From Achromobacter pestifer (GTDB lineage: Bacteria; Pseudomonadota; Gammaproteobacteria; Burkholderiales; Burkholderiaceae_B), in the NCBI RefSeq assembly GCF_013267355.1, contig NZ_CP053985.1:6820001-6884000 (forward strand): a stretch of 64,000 nucleotides of DNA. The letters run 5' to 3'. The position numbers were made by a program, and so were the translations under genes. Below, one piece after another: positions 10,726 through 20,094 of this stretch (position 1 is its first letter; every line of letters starts with the position of its first letter). Under the pieces are notes generated by a model. The model was not told where the DNA came from, made no database searches, and worked only from the letters and a program-made list of their open reading frames with translations.

Positions 10726-11049
10726 TCAGGCCAATTCTTCGACAGGCTGCTTGGCCAGCAGAATGGTTGCATGCGCTTGCTGCAGCGCACCGCCCAGCAC
10801 GTCATGGGTCAGCGCGGACAACAGGCTGTAGTCGTCGAAGCGGAAACGGCACAGCAGCGAGCTGGAGCTTGCGAGCTTGACCAATTGCGCCGGCGATAGG
10901 CGCATGAGGATGTCAGCGACCTCATTGCTGAATCCCAGGCGGAACATCGACGCCGCGTAGTCGTCGCGCAGCATGCGTTGCGCCAGTAACAAATAGGACA
11001 GATTCACTTCACGAATGTCTGTCAGCAATGAATTTTCGACTTGTTGCAC
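10726..11049 (-). CDS. flhD: FlhD, flagellar master regulator subunit
   Basis: DNA-contacting subunit of the flagellar master activator. The sequence [17 protein letters not shown] and the following MFRLG are typical of FlhD. I take the GTG at 11049 as the start (107 aa, MQQVENSLL) because AGGGAG lies 7 bases upstream and the size fits the family (about 105-116 aa). An ATG at 11169 in the same frame would add 40 unlike residues. Confidence 0.93.
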   Translation of the reverse strand: MQQVENSLLTDIREVNLSYLLLAQRMLRDDYAASMFRLGFSNEVADILMRLSPAQLVKLASSSSLLCRFRFDDYSLLSALTHDVLGGALQQAHATILLAKQPVEELA

Positions 11050-11429
11050 GCCCAACTCCCTATTCCCTATCCCGCCGATGGGGGCTTGTGTAAGCAAAAG
11101 CACCGGAATTCCGGCGCCTTTACGTTCGATACATCCTGCATTGATGCGAAATGTATCATTTGTTCGCAATTTAAGTAAAATTTACCACAGCTGATGTCAT
11201 TTTCTATGACTTATATGACAAAACTTTGTTGATGTTGCGCAACTTACCGCTTTCGATACACCTTGACATATAAATTTCAGACAAATTTACGTCAATTTGG
11301 CAAATAAGCATTCAAAACATTGCGTACTTTGAGGAATGAAACGGTGTTGTTTGCCGACAATGGCACCTTGCAGATCACTGAATCCACCTAGCTTCAGCGC
11401 AGCCGCGCGTTTGTCGACAATGTCGCAAA
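11050..11429. promoter_or_regulatory. AT-rich divergent control region between flhD and fliA
   Basis: These 380 bases hold no convincing gene and are much more AT-rich than the surroundings. Facing fliA there is TTGACA at 11274-11279, a perfect -35 hexamer, but no good -10 at 16-18 bases. Facing flhD, the stretch around 11150-11185 offers TTTACT and TACATT about 18 bases apart. Both are inferences. The region probably integrates flhDC control. Confidence 0.5.
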
Positions 11430-12236
11430 TTGACAACAGCCAACAACGCGCCACGATGGACACCGCCCGACATTCCCGCAATGCCTCACGCAGATGACAG
11501 CCTGGTCGACTATGCCCCGCTAGTGCGGAAGCTGGCCCTGCAATTGCTCGCCCGGCTACCCGCCAGCGTAGAACTCGACGACCTGATACAGGCCGGCATG
11601 ATCGGCCTGCTCGACGCCGTGCGCCGCTATCAGGAAACCCCCGACGCCCAATTCGAGACCTACGCCACCACCCGCATCCGCGGCGCGATGCTGGACGAAC
11701 TCCGCGGCCAGGATTGGCTGCCCCGTAGCGTCCGCGCCAAGGCGCGCAAGATCGAACAGGCCATCCAGCAGCTGGAGCAGCGTTTGATGCGCGCCCCGAG
11801 CGAAGCCGAAATCGCGCAACAACTCGACATGCCGCTGAACGAGTACCAATCGCTGCTGCACGACGCCCAGGGCGTACAGATCGTGCACTACGAGGACTTC
11901 ACCACCGAACCCGACTCTGCCAGCGGCCAATCCGACTGGGCCGCCACGCTGAACCATGGCGCCGCCGGCGGCAATCCGCTGGATTCGCTGCTGGCCGGCG
12001 ACTTCCGCCAGGCGCTGATCCACGCCATCGACGCCCTCCCCGAGCGTGAAAAGCTGCTGTTGTCGCTTTGTTACGAACAGGGGCTGAACCTGAAGGAGAT
12101 CGGCGCAATCCTGAATGTGACCGAAGCGCGGGTGTGCCAACTGAGGTCGCAGGCGACGGCACGGATACGGGCGAAGCTGAAGGAACAGGCGTGGCACGAG
12201 TTGCCCCAGGACGGGCAGATTGCACAGGTGATATAG
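11430..12236 (+). CDS. fliA: FliA, sigma-28 of flagellar genes
   Basis: Alternative sigma factor for late flagellar genes. Conserved sigma region 2 reads LLARLPASVELDDLIQAG, then YATTRIRGAMLDELR and WLPRSVR. Region 4 reads LPEREKLLLSLCYEQGLNLK and a helix-turn-helix ending in EARVCQLRSQA. The total is 268 aa from the ATG at 11430. An internal ATG at 11481 (MPHADDSLVDY) would give 251 aa, closer to the usual 240. Neither start has a strong ribosome binding site. It is read toward fliC, which carries the matching promoter. Confidence 0.95.
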   Translation: MTTANNAPRWTPPDIPAMPHADDSLVDYAPLVRKLALQLLARLPASVELDDLIQAGMIGLLDAVRRYQETPDAQFETYATTRIRGAMLDELRGQDWLPRSVRAKARKIEQAIQQLEQRLMRAPSEAEIAQQLDMPLNEYQSLLHDAQGVQIVHYEDFTTEPDSASGQSDWAATLNHGAAGGNPLDSLLAGDFRQALIHAIDALPEREKLLLSLCYEQGLNLKEIGAILNVTEARVCQLRSQATARIRAKLKEQAWHELPQDGQIAQVI

Positions 12237-12660
12237 ATAGGCACAAGCTCGGCACGTGCCGGGACGCCCTTGCCGCGACAGCCCTGGCCACCAAAGGCCC
12301 TGAACATGACGGACGCACCTCGCGTCCGTTTTACATCGTGTGCCCGCCACGCATGAAGGACCGTGGAAATGCGCTCTGTACATGCTTCTGGGTGCAGGGA
12401 TGAGGACGACGGGCGCGCTTACACCATATGGCCGCAGCGACTTGAGCAGCTGGGCCGCAGGCCAGGCAACGGCCCCCTCCCTTCGGACAGAAAGAAAAAT
12501 GTCGACTTTCGCGAAATAGCGCTAAAGATTGATTTTGGACTGCCGTAATCCTGGCAACGGAGAGATTCCTAGACACCAAGTCAACGAACTTTCCCGTTAA
12601 CACCAGTGGGCGGCCTTGCTGCCCAGTTTGAAGAAGCCTTTCTCTCTTGGGAGCCTGAAC
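12237..12660. other. fliA-fliC spacer
   Basis: 424 bases without a credible gene. It holds the fliC promoter and a leader of roughly 100 bases. A 61-codon plus-strand frame at 12363-12548 runs through the promoter and looks accidental. Confidence 0.6.
12523..12549 (+). promoter_or_regulatory. sigma-28 promoter of fliC
   Basis: TAAA at 12523-12526, exactly 15 bases, then GCCGTAAT at 12542-12549. The known FliA consensus is TAAA-N15-GCCGATAA, so the -35, the spacing and most of the -10 match. It lies about 110 bases before the flagellin start and fits with fliA being the neighbouring gene. Confidence 0.85.
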
Positions 12661-13875
12661 ATGGCTGCAGTCATCAATACCAACTATCTCTCGCTGGTTG
12701 CTCAAAACAACCTGAACAAGTCGCAATCGGCTCTGGGCAGCGCCATCGAGCGTCTGTCGTCGGGTCTGCGCATCAACAGCGCCAAGGACGACGCCGCTGG
12801 CCAAGCCATCGCCAACCGCTTCACCGCCAACGTCAAGGGCCTGACCCAAGCCGCTCGCAACGCCAACGACGGCATCTCGATCGCTCAGACGACCGAAGGC
12901 GCGCTGAACGAAATCAACAACAACCTGCAGCGCATCCGCCAGCTGTCCGTGCAAGCCACCAACGGCACGAACTCCGGCACCGACCTGAACTCGATCCAGG
13001 ACGAAATCAAGCAGCGCCTGGAAGAAATCGACCGCGTGTCGGCCCAGACCCAGTTCAACGGCGTGAAGGTCCTGGCCAAGGACAGCACCCTGAAGATTCA
13101 AGTCGGCGCCAACGACGGCGAAACCATCGACATCGACCTGAAGGAAATCACCGCGTCCACGCTGGGCCTGCAAGGCTTCAACGTCAACGGCGTCAAGGGT
13201 GCCGCCACCAAGTTCGACGGCGTAAGCGCAGCGCAGAAGGCGCAGATCAAGGCCAACTATGGTGACAGCACCGCGGTTACCAAGGTCGCCGTCGCTCCCG
13301 GCTCGTTTGCAGCCGACCTGAGCGCCCGCCTGGGCGTGGTGGCCGGTAGCGTCGCCCTGGAAGCGGACGCCTATCAGGACGACTCGGGCAATTGGTTCGC
13401 CAAGGTGAACATCACTCCTGCCAGCGCTACTGAATCGGCAGCCTTGAAGGCATCCGGCTTCAACATCGATGCCACCAAGACCGGCTCCTACTACGTCGCT
13501 CTGGATCCGGCCAAGGCTGATTTCACCGCAACGGCGGGCACCGCTACGTTCACCCCCGATGGCAAGACGCTCAGCTTCGGTTCGCTGGTGCAAGGCTCGA
13601 CCACCAACGCGCTGGCTACCATGGACAGCGCACTGGCGAGCGTTGATTCCTTGCGTAGCTCGCTGGGCGCCCTGCAGAACCGCTTCGAATCGACCGTTGC
13701 CAACCTGAACAACACGATCACGAACCTGTCCGCAGCCCGTTCGCGCATCGAAGATTCGGACTACGCGACCGAAGTGTCGAACATGACCAAGAACCAGATC
13801 CTGCAACAGGCCGGCACCTCGGTCCTGGCCCAGGCCAACCAGGTTCCGCAGAACGTGCTGTCGCTGCTGCGCTAA
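12661..13875 (+). CDS. fliC: flagellin
   Basis: Filament subunit, 404 aa from the ATG at 12661 (MAAVINTNYLSLVAQNNLNK), preceded by GGGAG. The N-terminal D0/D1 region has SALGSAIERLSSGLRINSAK and DDAAGQAIANRF. The C-terminal part has RIEDSDYATEVSNMTKNQIL and ends in the VPQNVLSLLR tail. The central domain (about 170-310) is variable and unlike enteric flagellins. An upstream in-frame ATG at 12616 is not the start, since MAAVINTN is the canonical N-terminus. Confidence 0.97.
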   Translation: MAAVINTNYLSLVAQNNLNKSQSALGSAIERLSSGLRINSAKDDAAGQAIANRFTANVKGLTQAARNANDGISIAQTTEGALNEINNNLQRIRQLSVQATNGTNSGTDLNSIQDEIKQRLEEIDRVSAQTQFNGVKVLAKDSTLKIQVGANDGETIDIDLKEITASTLGLQGFNVNGVKGAATKFDGVSAAQKAQIKANYGDSTAVTKVAVAPGSFAADLSARLGVVAGSVALEADAYQDDSGNWFAKVNITPASATESAALKASGFNIDATKTGSYYVALDPAKADFTATAGTATFTPDGKTLSFGSLVQGSTTNALATMDSALASVDSLRSSLGALQNRFESTVANLNNTITNLSAARSRIEDSDYATEVSNMTKNQILQQAGTSVLAQANQVPQNVLSLLR

Positions 13876-13927
13876 GCACCAAAACCAAATGCCGGATGGG
13901 CGCACGCCCTGCCGGCTTATGGCAACG

Positions 13928-13961
13928 AAACGCCCGCCGCCTCACCGCGCGGGCGTTTTTT
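13928..13961 (+). terminator. fliC terminator
   Basis: 10-bp stem (13928-13937 with 13949-13958), 11-base loop, and six T at 13956-13961. This is a standard intrinsic terminator. Confidence 0.9.
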
Positions 13962-13978
13962 CGTTGAGAGCATCCATG

Positions 13979-14005
13979 AAAAAAGCGCCTCATGGTAGAG
14001 GCGCT
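13979..14005 (-). terminator. terminator of the facing methyltransferase gene
   Basis: 8-bp stem (13984-13991 with 13998-14005) and a 6-base loop. On the minus strand the stem runs into six T (13979-13984). It serves the gene at 14030-15640. Confidence 0.88.
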
Positions 14006-14029
14006 GGATTGATCTGACGGTAGACGCGC

Positions 14030-15640
14030 TCAGGAAAGCCGCAACGCGTGACGACGCAAGATTTCCAATAGCGCCCTGATGAAACGCTGTGCCAAGGCGT
14101 CAAGGTTGCGTTGGCCCGTCAAGCTTTCCCCATTGGGGCCCGACACAATCCCTTGTTGCCATGCATCGCGTAGCAGCTTGCTCAACGCGGCCTCGTTACG
14201 CTGGCCGTCCATCTGACGCATGGTCCAGAATTGCACGGCATCAGGAGTCCAGTACACGGGGCAATGCCAGAGGTTCGAAGGCGCCACTTGGCTATCATCC
14301 CCAGCCTTTGCATCAAGCAACGCCACGATACCGGGTATCAAGCTGGGTGCCATGTCTTGCGGTATGGCATCGTAGGGAGTCTGGTCCTGCGCAAGCAATA
14401 CCCGCCCGACGGAGACCAGATGCAGCCAGGCTCGTTCGATGTCGGTAGCGGGCAAGTCGATACGATCAACAATCTCTACGACCGTCAACGAGCGAGGCCA
14501 TGCCTGCGACAGCAGTTCCGTGACGGCCAACGTTGCCGCATTGTCGGCGCACAGCATGACTCCATTCTGATCGCGCAACCATTGCTCGCCATTCTGGGAG
14601 GAAACATCGGCGGGTGCATCCACCTTGTCAAAGTGCGCAGCCAGGCGGAGCGCGCTGGCTCGAGCTGGGTCTGGCTGATGCAGCATTTCGGCTTGGCGCG
14701 CGAGCTGCACCAACAGACTCTTACGGAAGTTCTGTCCAACGAGAAAATCCAGGTATTGCTGACGGACCAACCTGGGCTGCCCAATTGCGGTAAGGCTCAG
14801 ATTCAATTGCACGTTCTGCCCGTAGTTTGCCGAGATTTCCAGCTGGGGTTGGGCATCTCCCATATGGTCCAACCCACTGCGCATGGCGAGGTCGGCAAAT
14901 TCGACCAGGTAGCACGGTGAATTGAAGGTCTCAAGGTATTCGTGTTCGAGGTAATAGTCTGGCAAGCGATCCAGGGAATGAATGATCTTGCCGAGCGCCG
15001 CGCCCAGCGTATTGCTGCCTGCCGTCCCCTGCTTGAACATGTTGATCACCGCCCGAGCCGACTCCACACGCTCCTTGCCTGAGGTCAGTCCATGCACATG
15101 CAAAGTCATGGCATCCCGAATGATGTCTCCGGCCTTCCAGCCTGGGTACGTGTTGTAGCTGATGTAGGCCACGCCTTCGTCAGTCAGGTTGGTGTGGCAC
15201 AGCTTCATCAGCGCTTCGCGCACAGCCGGAGGGATCCAGCTGAAAACGCCGTGCGCAATGATGTAATCAAACTTGCCGAACTCCGGCCCGATATCGGTCA
15301 GGCTCATGGCATGCAGCGTCAAGTTCTTCACGCCCGTGCGCGCTAGCACCCGTCGGCCCGCCTCGATCTGCACCGGCGACAGATCGACGCCTACCACTTC
15401 CGCATCGGGATAGGCCAGCGCGAATGGCAGGAGGTTCCCGCCTGCCGCGCAGCCGATCTCCAGTACCCTCGCGCGATGGGGCGCAGGCGCGGCCACGCCG
15501 TACAAATGCGCGACTGCCTGGATATGCGCGGGGGAGGAATAGAAAAACGCCTCCGAGGCATATGGCCGCTCGTCGTACTGGCGAGCGATTTCCTGGTTGG
15601 CGCTGTCGTCGTCGGACGAAACGGGGATGGTGGCGTCCAC
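14030..15640 (-). CDS. SAM-dependent methyltransferase with methyltransferase regulatory domain
   Basis: Class I methyltransferase. Motif I is VLEIGCAAGGNLLPFA (about residue 60), followed by VVGVDLSPVQIEAG and FDYIIAHGVFSWIP. The C-terminal half matches the methyltransferase regulatory domain type (recalled, not searched). I prefer the GTG at 15640 (536 aa), which has AGGAG 5 bases upstream; the ATG at 15658 has no binding site. The target is unknown. The position opposite flagellin, tail to tail, allows a role in filament or surface modification, but that is only context. Confidence 0.85.
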   Translation of the reverse strand: MDATIPVSSDDDSANQEIARQYDERPYASEAFFYSSPAHIQAVAHLYGVAAPAPHRARVLEIGCAAGGNLLPFALAYPDAEVVGVDLSPVQIEAGRRVLARTGVKNLTLHAMSLTDIGPEFGKFDYIIAHGVFSWIPPAVREALMKLCHTNLTDEGVAYISYNTYPGWKAGDIIRDAMTLHVHGLTSGKERVESARAVINMFKQGTAGSNTLGAALGKIIHSLDRLPDYYLEHEYLETFNSPCYLVEFADLAMRSGLDHMGDAQPQLEISANYGQNVQLNLSLTAIGQPRLVRQQYLDFLVGQNFRKSLLVQLARQAEMLHQPDPARASALRLAAHFDKVDAPADVSSQNGEQWLRDQNGVMLCADNAATLAVTELLSQAWPRSLTVVEIVDRIDLPATDIERAWLHLVSVGRVLLAQDQTPYDAIPQDMAPSLIPGIVALLDAKAGDDSQVAPSNLWHCPVYWTPDAVQFWTMRQMDGQRNEAALSKLLRDAWQQGIVSGPNGESLTGQRNLDALAQRFIRALLEILRRHALRLS

Positions 15641-15936
15641 GGGAACTCCTGAAAGCATGGGCGGAAAAATGGAGCGGCCACGTTAACAGCCCTATCGTCA
15701 AGAAAATCCCGCGAATAGCGGCCAAAACGACGGGTATTAGCCAGGACTCGCGGTGGCGCCGAGCCATTGACCGTCCGCCCGAGCCGCAGTATGGCGGAAC
15801 ACTCAGGGAGTGTTACAGCCCCAGGGGCGTCCGAGTCCCAATCAAGGCCCTTTTTTTCAGACTATTCCCCTTTTTCACTTGCCCCGATTGCCTCATACTC
15901 GCGACTGCACGATTTTGTATCCATAGTTTTCACAAC

Positions 15937-16794
15937 ATGACCGCGACGCCCCCCGATCCACTCGCTACGCAGCACGGCAGCACCCCGGATCCAGATACTC
16001 AGGCGCCGATGGATGAGCAGACTCTGCGTCTGCGCGAAGAAAACCGCGCCTTGCGCGAATTGTTGGTGGCGCAGGCGCAGGCCGCGCCCGCCCCGCAGGA
16101 ACCCGGTCCGCTGCGACGGATGTTCTGGTGGTTGATTTCGGCGCCTGGCGCTGCGCTAGTGGGCTGGCGCAAGCTGGTGGGGCGCGAGGATGCAAGGCCG
16201 ATCACGGGTAAGCGTGTGGGTTATGTCACATTGACCGTGCTGTATACGCTGGCGATCTACGGTGCGCTGGTGCTGCTGGTGGTGTCTTGGAGTTCGCCAA
16301 ATACGGCGGTTTCCGGCGCCACGGCTGCCGGCCCGGTACGGGTGCCTCTGACGCCCGCACCGATGCCAAACACGGAACCTGTATTCAGTCAGCCCGAACT
16401 GACATCGGTGGCGGTGCCGGTACCGATTCCAGATTCGAGCTCGGATTCGGGTTCGGATCTTGCGGCAACTCAACCTGAGTCCGGCCCCGCGCCGGAGCCG
16501 GCGCCTGCCGAACCACAACCTGCCTCGCCTGCGCAGCATGAGCAACCAGCAGCGCCGCGCACGGCGGCGAACACGGCTGACGCGCCGAGCGCCACACCCA
16601 GGTCCACCCTGCGCGTGACCGAGATCCCCGCCGAAGATCCCACGGCCTGGGTAGGCGAGTTGAAAAACGAGTTGGCGCGTTGCGCAACGCTGGGGTTTTT
16701 TGATCGACCCGACTGCGCCTGGGCCGCACGCAAGCAGTTCTGCGAGCCTAATCGCGCGTGGGGCACCATCAAGGAATGCCCGAACCGGCCGTGA
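15937..16794 (+). CDS. single-pass membrane protein with proline-rich stalk and cysteine-rich C-terminus
   Basis: Function not recognised. From the ATG at 15937 (285 aa) it has: a short Pro/Thr-rich start; a likely coiled coil (EQTLRLREENRALRELLVAQ); one membrane helix (VLYTLAIYGALVLLVVSW, near 105); a long Pro/Ala/Glu-rich periplasmic stalk; and a compact C-terminal module with four cysteines (RCATLGFF, PDCAW, KQFCEP, KECPNRP), probably two disulfides. The open frame reaches back to 15424, but those codons overlap the divergent methyltransferase and its promoter. Confidence 0.75.
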   Translation: MTATPPDPLATQHGSTPDPDTQAPMDEQTLRLREENRALRELLVAQAQAAPAPQEPGPLRRMFWWLISAPGAALVGWRKLVGREDARPITGKRVGYVTLTVLYTLAIYGALVLLVVSWSSPNTAVSGATAAGPVRVPLTPAPMPNTEPVFSQPELTSVAVPVPIPDSSSDSGSDLAATQPESGPAPEPAPAEPQPASPAQHEQPAAPRTAANTADAPSATPRSTLRVTEIPAEDPTAWVGELKNELARCATLGFFDRPDCAWAARKQFCEPNRAWGTIKECPNRP

Positions 16795-16833
16795 AGGCGC
16801 GGGTGTTCATTCAGGACGCCCGCATGCGCCTTC
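16793..16833 (+). terminator. hairpin at the end of the membrane-protein gene
   Basis: An 8-bp perfect stem (16793-16800 with 16826-16833) is extended by a 6-bp inner stem with one wobble. It overlaps the stop codon. No T run follows, so termination is uncertain. Confidence 0.4.
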
Positions 16834-17124
16834 CCTGCTGCGCCGGAGCCTTTGCATAGGCTGAAACAGGTCTGAGTCTGCCTCGGCCTGCACCGGCCGG
16901 GATCCAAACCAGTCGCAACAGACTACAGTCCGCCCCTCCCGCGGTCAGTGCTTAAACCGTCCCTGTCCGCCACAACGTCGGACTGCGAACGCCTATCCTG
17001 CCTGCTGCACCGCTATTACGCCCGCAGCCATGGCAAGACTCGCCCATGCACCTGTCCTGCATGCATCCCCGCCTACCAGATCGCTCCGCCTGGCCTTTCA
17101 GTACCTGGCGGGCATCGTGGGGGC
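16834..17124. other. gene-free spacer before the toxin-antitoxin pair
   Basis: About 290 bases with only short, composition-driven frames on both strands. No RNA gene or repeat was recognised. Confidence 0.5.
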
Positions 17125-17152
17125 TTGCTATATATACCCGAACGGATATAAT
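17125..17152 (+). promoter_or_regulatory. toxin-antitoxin promoter with overlapping palindromic operator
   Basis: TTGCTA (17125-17130), 16 bases, TATAAT (17147-17152): a good sigma-70 promoter. An 18-base imperfect palindrome, TATA-c-CCG-AA-CGG-a-TATA (17133-17150), fills the spacer and enters the -10. The predicted transcript starts within about 10 bases of the toxin ATG. HigA-type antitoxins are known to repress through such palindromes. Confidence 0.7.
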
Positions 17153-17165
17153 TTTGGATAGAAAG

Positions 17166-17513
17166 ATGCTGCACTGGGAAGGCGCCAGCAAGAAGGACTT
17201 CAAGAAATTTCCCATCGAAGTCCAGAAAGATCTGGGCGTGGCGCTGTTCGTCGTTCAGCTGGGTGGCATGCCAATCTCGGCCAAGCCTTGGAAAGGATTG
17301 GGGCCGCGGGTGCATGAGCTGGTGGATGACTATCTCGGCGATACGTTTCGGGCTGTCTATACCGTACGAGTGGGTGACGCCGTGCATGTGTTGCATGCTT
17401 TCCAGAAGAAGTCCAAGTCCGGCATCGCCACGCCGCAGCCGGATATCGCGCTTATCCAGCGGCGTTTGAAGGCGGTACTGGCCCGGTACGAATCCGGCGG
17501 GAGCAAGCAATGA
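17166..17513 (+). CDS. higB: HigB/RelE-superfamily toxin (phage Gp49-like)
   Basis: Predicted mRNA-interfering toxin. The 115-residue protein starts MLHWEGASKKDF and has the core KPWKGLGPRVHELVDDY followed by FRAVYTVRVGDAVHVLHAFQKKS, typical of the HigB/Gp49 group in which the toxin gene comes first. The ATG at 17166 lies just after the promoter, so the leader is very short. The toxin overlaps the antitoxin by 4 bases (ATGA). Confidence 0.85.
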   Translation: MLHWEGASKKDFKKFPIEVQKDLGVALFVVQLGGMPISAKPWKGLGPRVHELVDDYLGDTFRAVYTVRVGDAVHVLHAFQKKSKSGIATPQPDIALIQRRLKAVLARYESGGSKQ

Positions 17514-17830
17514 CACGTAGAGAACATTCCCCAGGCACCGACAACGTCTTGCTGGACCTGGGTTTCGAAGATGCCGCGGAACTGTCGGCCAAGGCGGCGC
17601 TGGCGCTCAAGCTCAATGAATTGATCGATCAGCGAGGGCTCAGCCAGATCGAAGCCGCAGCGCTTACGGGCATGACCCAGCCCAAGGTTTCGCAGATTCG
17701 TCGCTACAAGCTGCAGAACATCTCGCTGGAACGCTTGATGCGGGCCTTGGTGTCGCTGGATCAGCATGTGGAGATCGTGGTCGAGCCCGCGCGGCGCACG
17801 CATGCGCCGGGGATTACCGTCGCGGCGTGA
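17510..17830 (+). CDS. higA: HigA-type antitoxin, XRE helix-turn-helix
   Basis: 106-residue antitoxin and likely autorepressor. The XRE helix-turn-helix reads LNELIDQRGLSQIEAAALTG followed by MTQPKVSQIRRYKLQNISLE. The N-terminal 30 residues would wrap the toxin. The start overlaps the toxin stop by 4 bases, indicating translational coupling. Likely target: the palindrome at 17133-17150. Confidence 0.87.
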   Translation: MTRREHSPGTDNVLLDLGFEDAAELSAKAALALKLNELIDQRGLSQIEAAALTGMTQPKVSQIRRYKLQNISLERLMRALVSLDQHVEIVVEPARRTHAPGITVAA

Positions 17831-17931
17831 ACGCCGGCGTTTTCGGCCACGAAACTCGTGCATTGCAGCGCAGTCCACGCGATAATCCGGTGTCGGTTTG
17901 AGCCGCCTTCCACACACTAGGACACCCGAGC

Positions 17932-18126
17932 ATGGACGCATCGATCAGCAGTACCGTCAATACCGCCCTGGCTTTGCAGGACGCGAATCTCATGCAGGAA
18001 GTGCAGACCCGAGTGCTGAAGAAGGCGCTCAATGCGCAAGCGGATACGGCCTTGACGCTGATGCAATCGCTGCCGGTGCTGGCCGTGGATGCCACGCTGG
18101 GCTCGCGCATCAATACACACGCCTGA
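17932..18126 (+). CDS. YjfB-like putative motility microprotein
   Basis: 64 aa (MDASISSTVNTALALQDANL ... RVLKKALNAQADTALTLMQ). The size and the 'xxVLKKAxxxQxxxAxxLxQ' pattern match the YjfB motility-protein family, whose members accompany flagellar genes; the molecular role is not known. It has its own leader of about 100 bases after higA. A GATAA box at 17881-17885 resembles part of a sigma-28 -10, but no TAAA lies at the right distance. Confidence 0.7.
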   Translation: MDASISSTVNTALALQDANLMQEVQTRVLKKALNAQADTALTLMQSLPVLAVDATLGSRINTHA

Positions 18127-18231
18127 AGCGCAGGCGCAGCAAGACTGGTTTTTCCACCCCCGTCTCCGCTCCCTTAACGCAATTTGCCATCCAGATAGCG
18201 GCGGCTGTTGCGTTGGCCGCGAACAAGCAAT

Positions 18232-18269
18232 AAAAAGCGCCGGCTCCCATACAGGGCCAGCGCTTTTTT
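18232..18269. terminator. bidirectional terminator between the yjfB-like gene and lpdA
   Basis: The outer stem of nine pairs (18232-18240 with 18260-18268) has an A run on one side and a T run on the other, so it can stop transcription from both convergent genes. Inner pairs continue after one mismatch. Confidence 0.85.
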
Positions 18270-18312
18270 GTTGCGCGGATGAAGGGCCGCCCGCGCAGGA
18301 GCGGCCCCCGCC

Positions 18313-20082
18313 TTACTTCTTCTTCATCGGCGGCAAGTCGGTGCAGACGCCTTCGGCGACTTCGGCCGCCATGCCCACCGATTCACCAAGGGTCGGGTGC
18401 GGGTGGATGGTCTTGGCGATGTCGACGACGTCGGCGCCCATTTCGACGGCCAGGGCCAGTTCGCTGATCAGGTCGCCGGCGTGGGTGCCGACGATGCTGC
18501 CGCCCAGGATGCGATGCGTTTCCGCGTCGAAGATGAGCTTGGTGAAGCCTTCGTCGCGGCCATTGGCGATGGCGCGGCCGGAGGCGGCCCAGGGGAACAC
18601 GCCCTTCTCGATCTTGATGCCCTGCTTCTTGGCTTCGTCCTCGGTCAGGCCGACCCAGGCCACTTCCGGATCGGTGTAGGCCACCGACGGAATGACGCGG
18701 GCGTCGAAGAAGGACTTCTGGCCTGCGGCGGCTTCGGCGGCGACGTGGCCTTCATGCACGGCCTTGTGCGCCAGCATGGGCTGGCCGACGATGTCGCCGA
18801 TGGCGTAGATGTGCGGCACGTTGGTACGCATCTGGCGATCGACTTCGATGAAGCCGCGGTCGGTCACGGCGATGCCGGCGCGGTCGGCGCCGATCTTCTT
18901 GCCGTTGGGGCTGCGGCCCACCGCTTGCAGCACCAGGTCGTAGCGTTGCGGCTCCTTGGGAGCGCCCTCGCCTTCGAAGCTGACATAGATGCCATCCTTC
19001 TTGGCTTCCGCGCCCACGGTCTTGGTCTTCAACATGATGTTGTCGAAGCGGTAGGCGTTCTTCTTCTGCCATACCTTGACCAAGTCGCGGTCGGCGCCCT
19101 GCATCAGGCCGTCCAGCATTTCCACCACATCCAGGCGCGCGCCCAGCGTGGAGTACACCGTGCCCATTTCCAGGCCGATGATGCCGCCGCCGACGATGAG
19201 CATCTTCTTCGGCACTTCACGCAGCAGCAAGGCGCCGGTGGAGTCGACGATGCGGTCGTCCTGGGGCAGGAACGGCAGCTTCACCGACTGGCTGCCGGCG
19301 GCGATGATGGCCTGCTTGAAGCGCAGGGTCTGGGTCTTGCCGTCGGCGGACTTGACCGCCAGGTGGTTGGGGTCGGCGAATTCGCCCACGCCGTGCACCA
19401 CGGTGACCTTGCGCGCGCGGGCCATGCCGGCCAGGCCGCCGGTCAACTTGGCGACCACGCTGTCCTTATAGCCGCGCAGCTTGTCCAGGTCGATCTTGGG
19501 CTCGCCGAAGCTGATGCCGTGGGCAGCCAGTTCGCGGGCTTCATCGATGATGGCGGCGTTGTGCAGCAGCGCCTTGGACGGAATGCAGCCCACGTTCAGG
19601 CAGACGCCGCCCAGGGTGTCGTAGCGTTCCACCAGGACCACGGACAGGCCCAGGTCGGCGGCGCGGAAGGCGGCGGAGTAGCCGCCGGGGCCGGCGCCCA
19701 GCACCAGCATGTCGTACTCGCCGTCGGCCGAGCCCTTGAAGCTGGCCGCGGCGGGCGCGGCTACCGCAGCCGGAGCTGCTTGCTTGGGCGCCTCGGCGGC
19801 CTTGGGGGCCTCCTTGGCGGTGGGCGCGGCGGCAGCACCCGCGGCAGCTTCCACTTCCAGCACGACCGTGCCTTCGGCGACCTTGTCGCCGACCTTCACG
19901 TTGATGGACTTCACCACGCCGCCCTGCGACGCGGGGATTTCCATCGAGGCCTTGTCGGACTCGACGGTGATCAGGCTCTGCTCGGGCTTGATCGTGTCGC
20001 CCACGGCGACCAGCACTTCGATGACTTCCACTTCCTTGAAGTCGCCGATGTCCGGCACTTTGATTTGAACGGTATTGCTCAT
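18313..20082 (-). CDS. lpdA: dihydrolipoamide dehydrogenase (E3) with N-terminal lipoyl domain
   Basis: FAD enzyme that reoxidises dihydrolipoyl groups of pyruvate dehydrogenase with NAD+. Its 589 residues begin with a lipoyl domain ([10 protein letters not shown], lysine lipoylated), then an Ala/Pro linker (about 80-115). The E3 core has FAD motif [15 protein letters not shown], redox disulfide [16 protein letters not shown] motif [10 protein letters not shown] and C-terminal HPHPTLGES. The added lipoyl domain explains the length (plain E3 is about 470 aa). It lies 12 bases after aceF. Confidence 0.97.
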   Translation of the reverse strand: MSNTVQIKVPDIGDFKEVEVIEVLVAVGDTIKPEQSLITVESDKASMEIPASQGGVVKSINVKVGDKVAEGTVVLEVEAAAGAAAAPTAKEAPKAAEAPKQAAPAAVAAPAAASFKGSADGEYDMLVLGAGPGGYSAAFRAADLGLSVVLVERYDTLGGVCLNVGCIPSKALLHNAAIIDEARELAAHGISFGEPKIDLDKLRGYKDSVVAKLTGGLAGMARARKVTVVHGVGEFADPNHLAVKSADGKTQTLRFKQAIIAAGSQSVKLPFLPQDDRIVDSTGALLLREVPKKMLIVGGGIIGLEMGTVYSTLGARLDVVEMLDGLMQGADRDLVKVWQKKNAYRFDNIMLKTKTVGAEAKKDGIYVSFEGEGAPKEPQRYDLVLQAVGRSPNGKKIGADRAGIAVTDRGFIEVDRQMRTNVPHIYAIGDIVGQPMLAHKAVHEGHVAAEAAAGQKSFFDARVIPSVAYTDPEVAWVGLTEDEAKKQGIKIEKGVFPWAASGRAIANGRDEGFTKLIFDAETHRILGGSIVGTHAGDLISELALAVEMGADVVDIAKTIHPHPTLGESVGMAAEVAEGVCTDLPPMKKK

Positions 20083-20094
20083 GGGGCTCCCCGT

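Noticed and set aside
11287..11481. 64-codon minus-strand frame in the flhD-fliA region
   Set aside because: It overlaps the start of fliA, has no ribosome binding site and no recognisable sequence.
12363..12548. 61-codon plus-strand frame between fliA and fliC
   Set aside because: It covers the sigma-28 promoter of fliC and has no family resemblance or binding site.
17133..17150. Considered as a terminator hairpin
   Set aside because: The stem is short and AT-rich, and it overlaps a good sigma-70 promoter, so an operator is more likely.
17855..17890. Sigma-28 promoter for the YjfB-like gene
   Set aside because: Only the GATAA part of the -10 is present; no TAAA lies 14-16 bases upstream.
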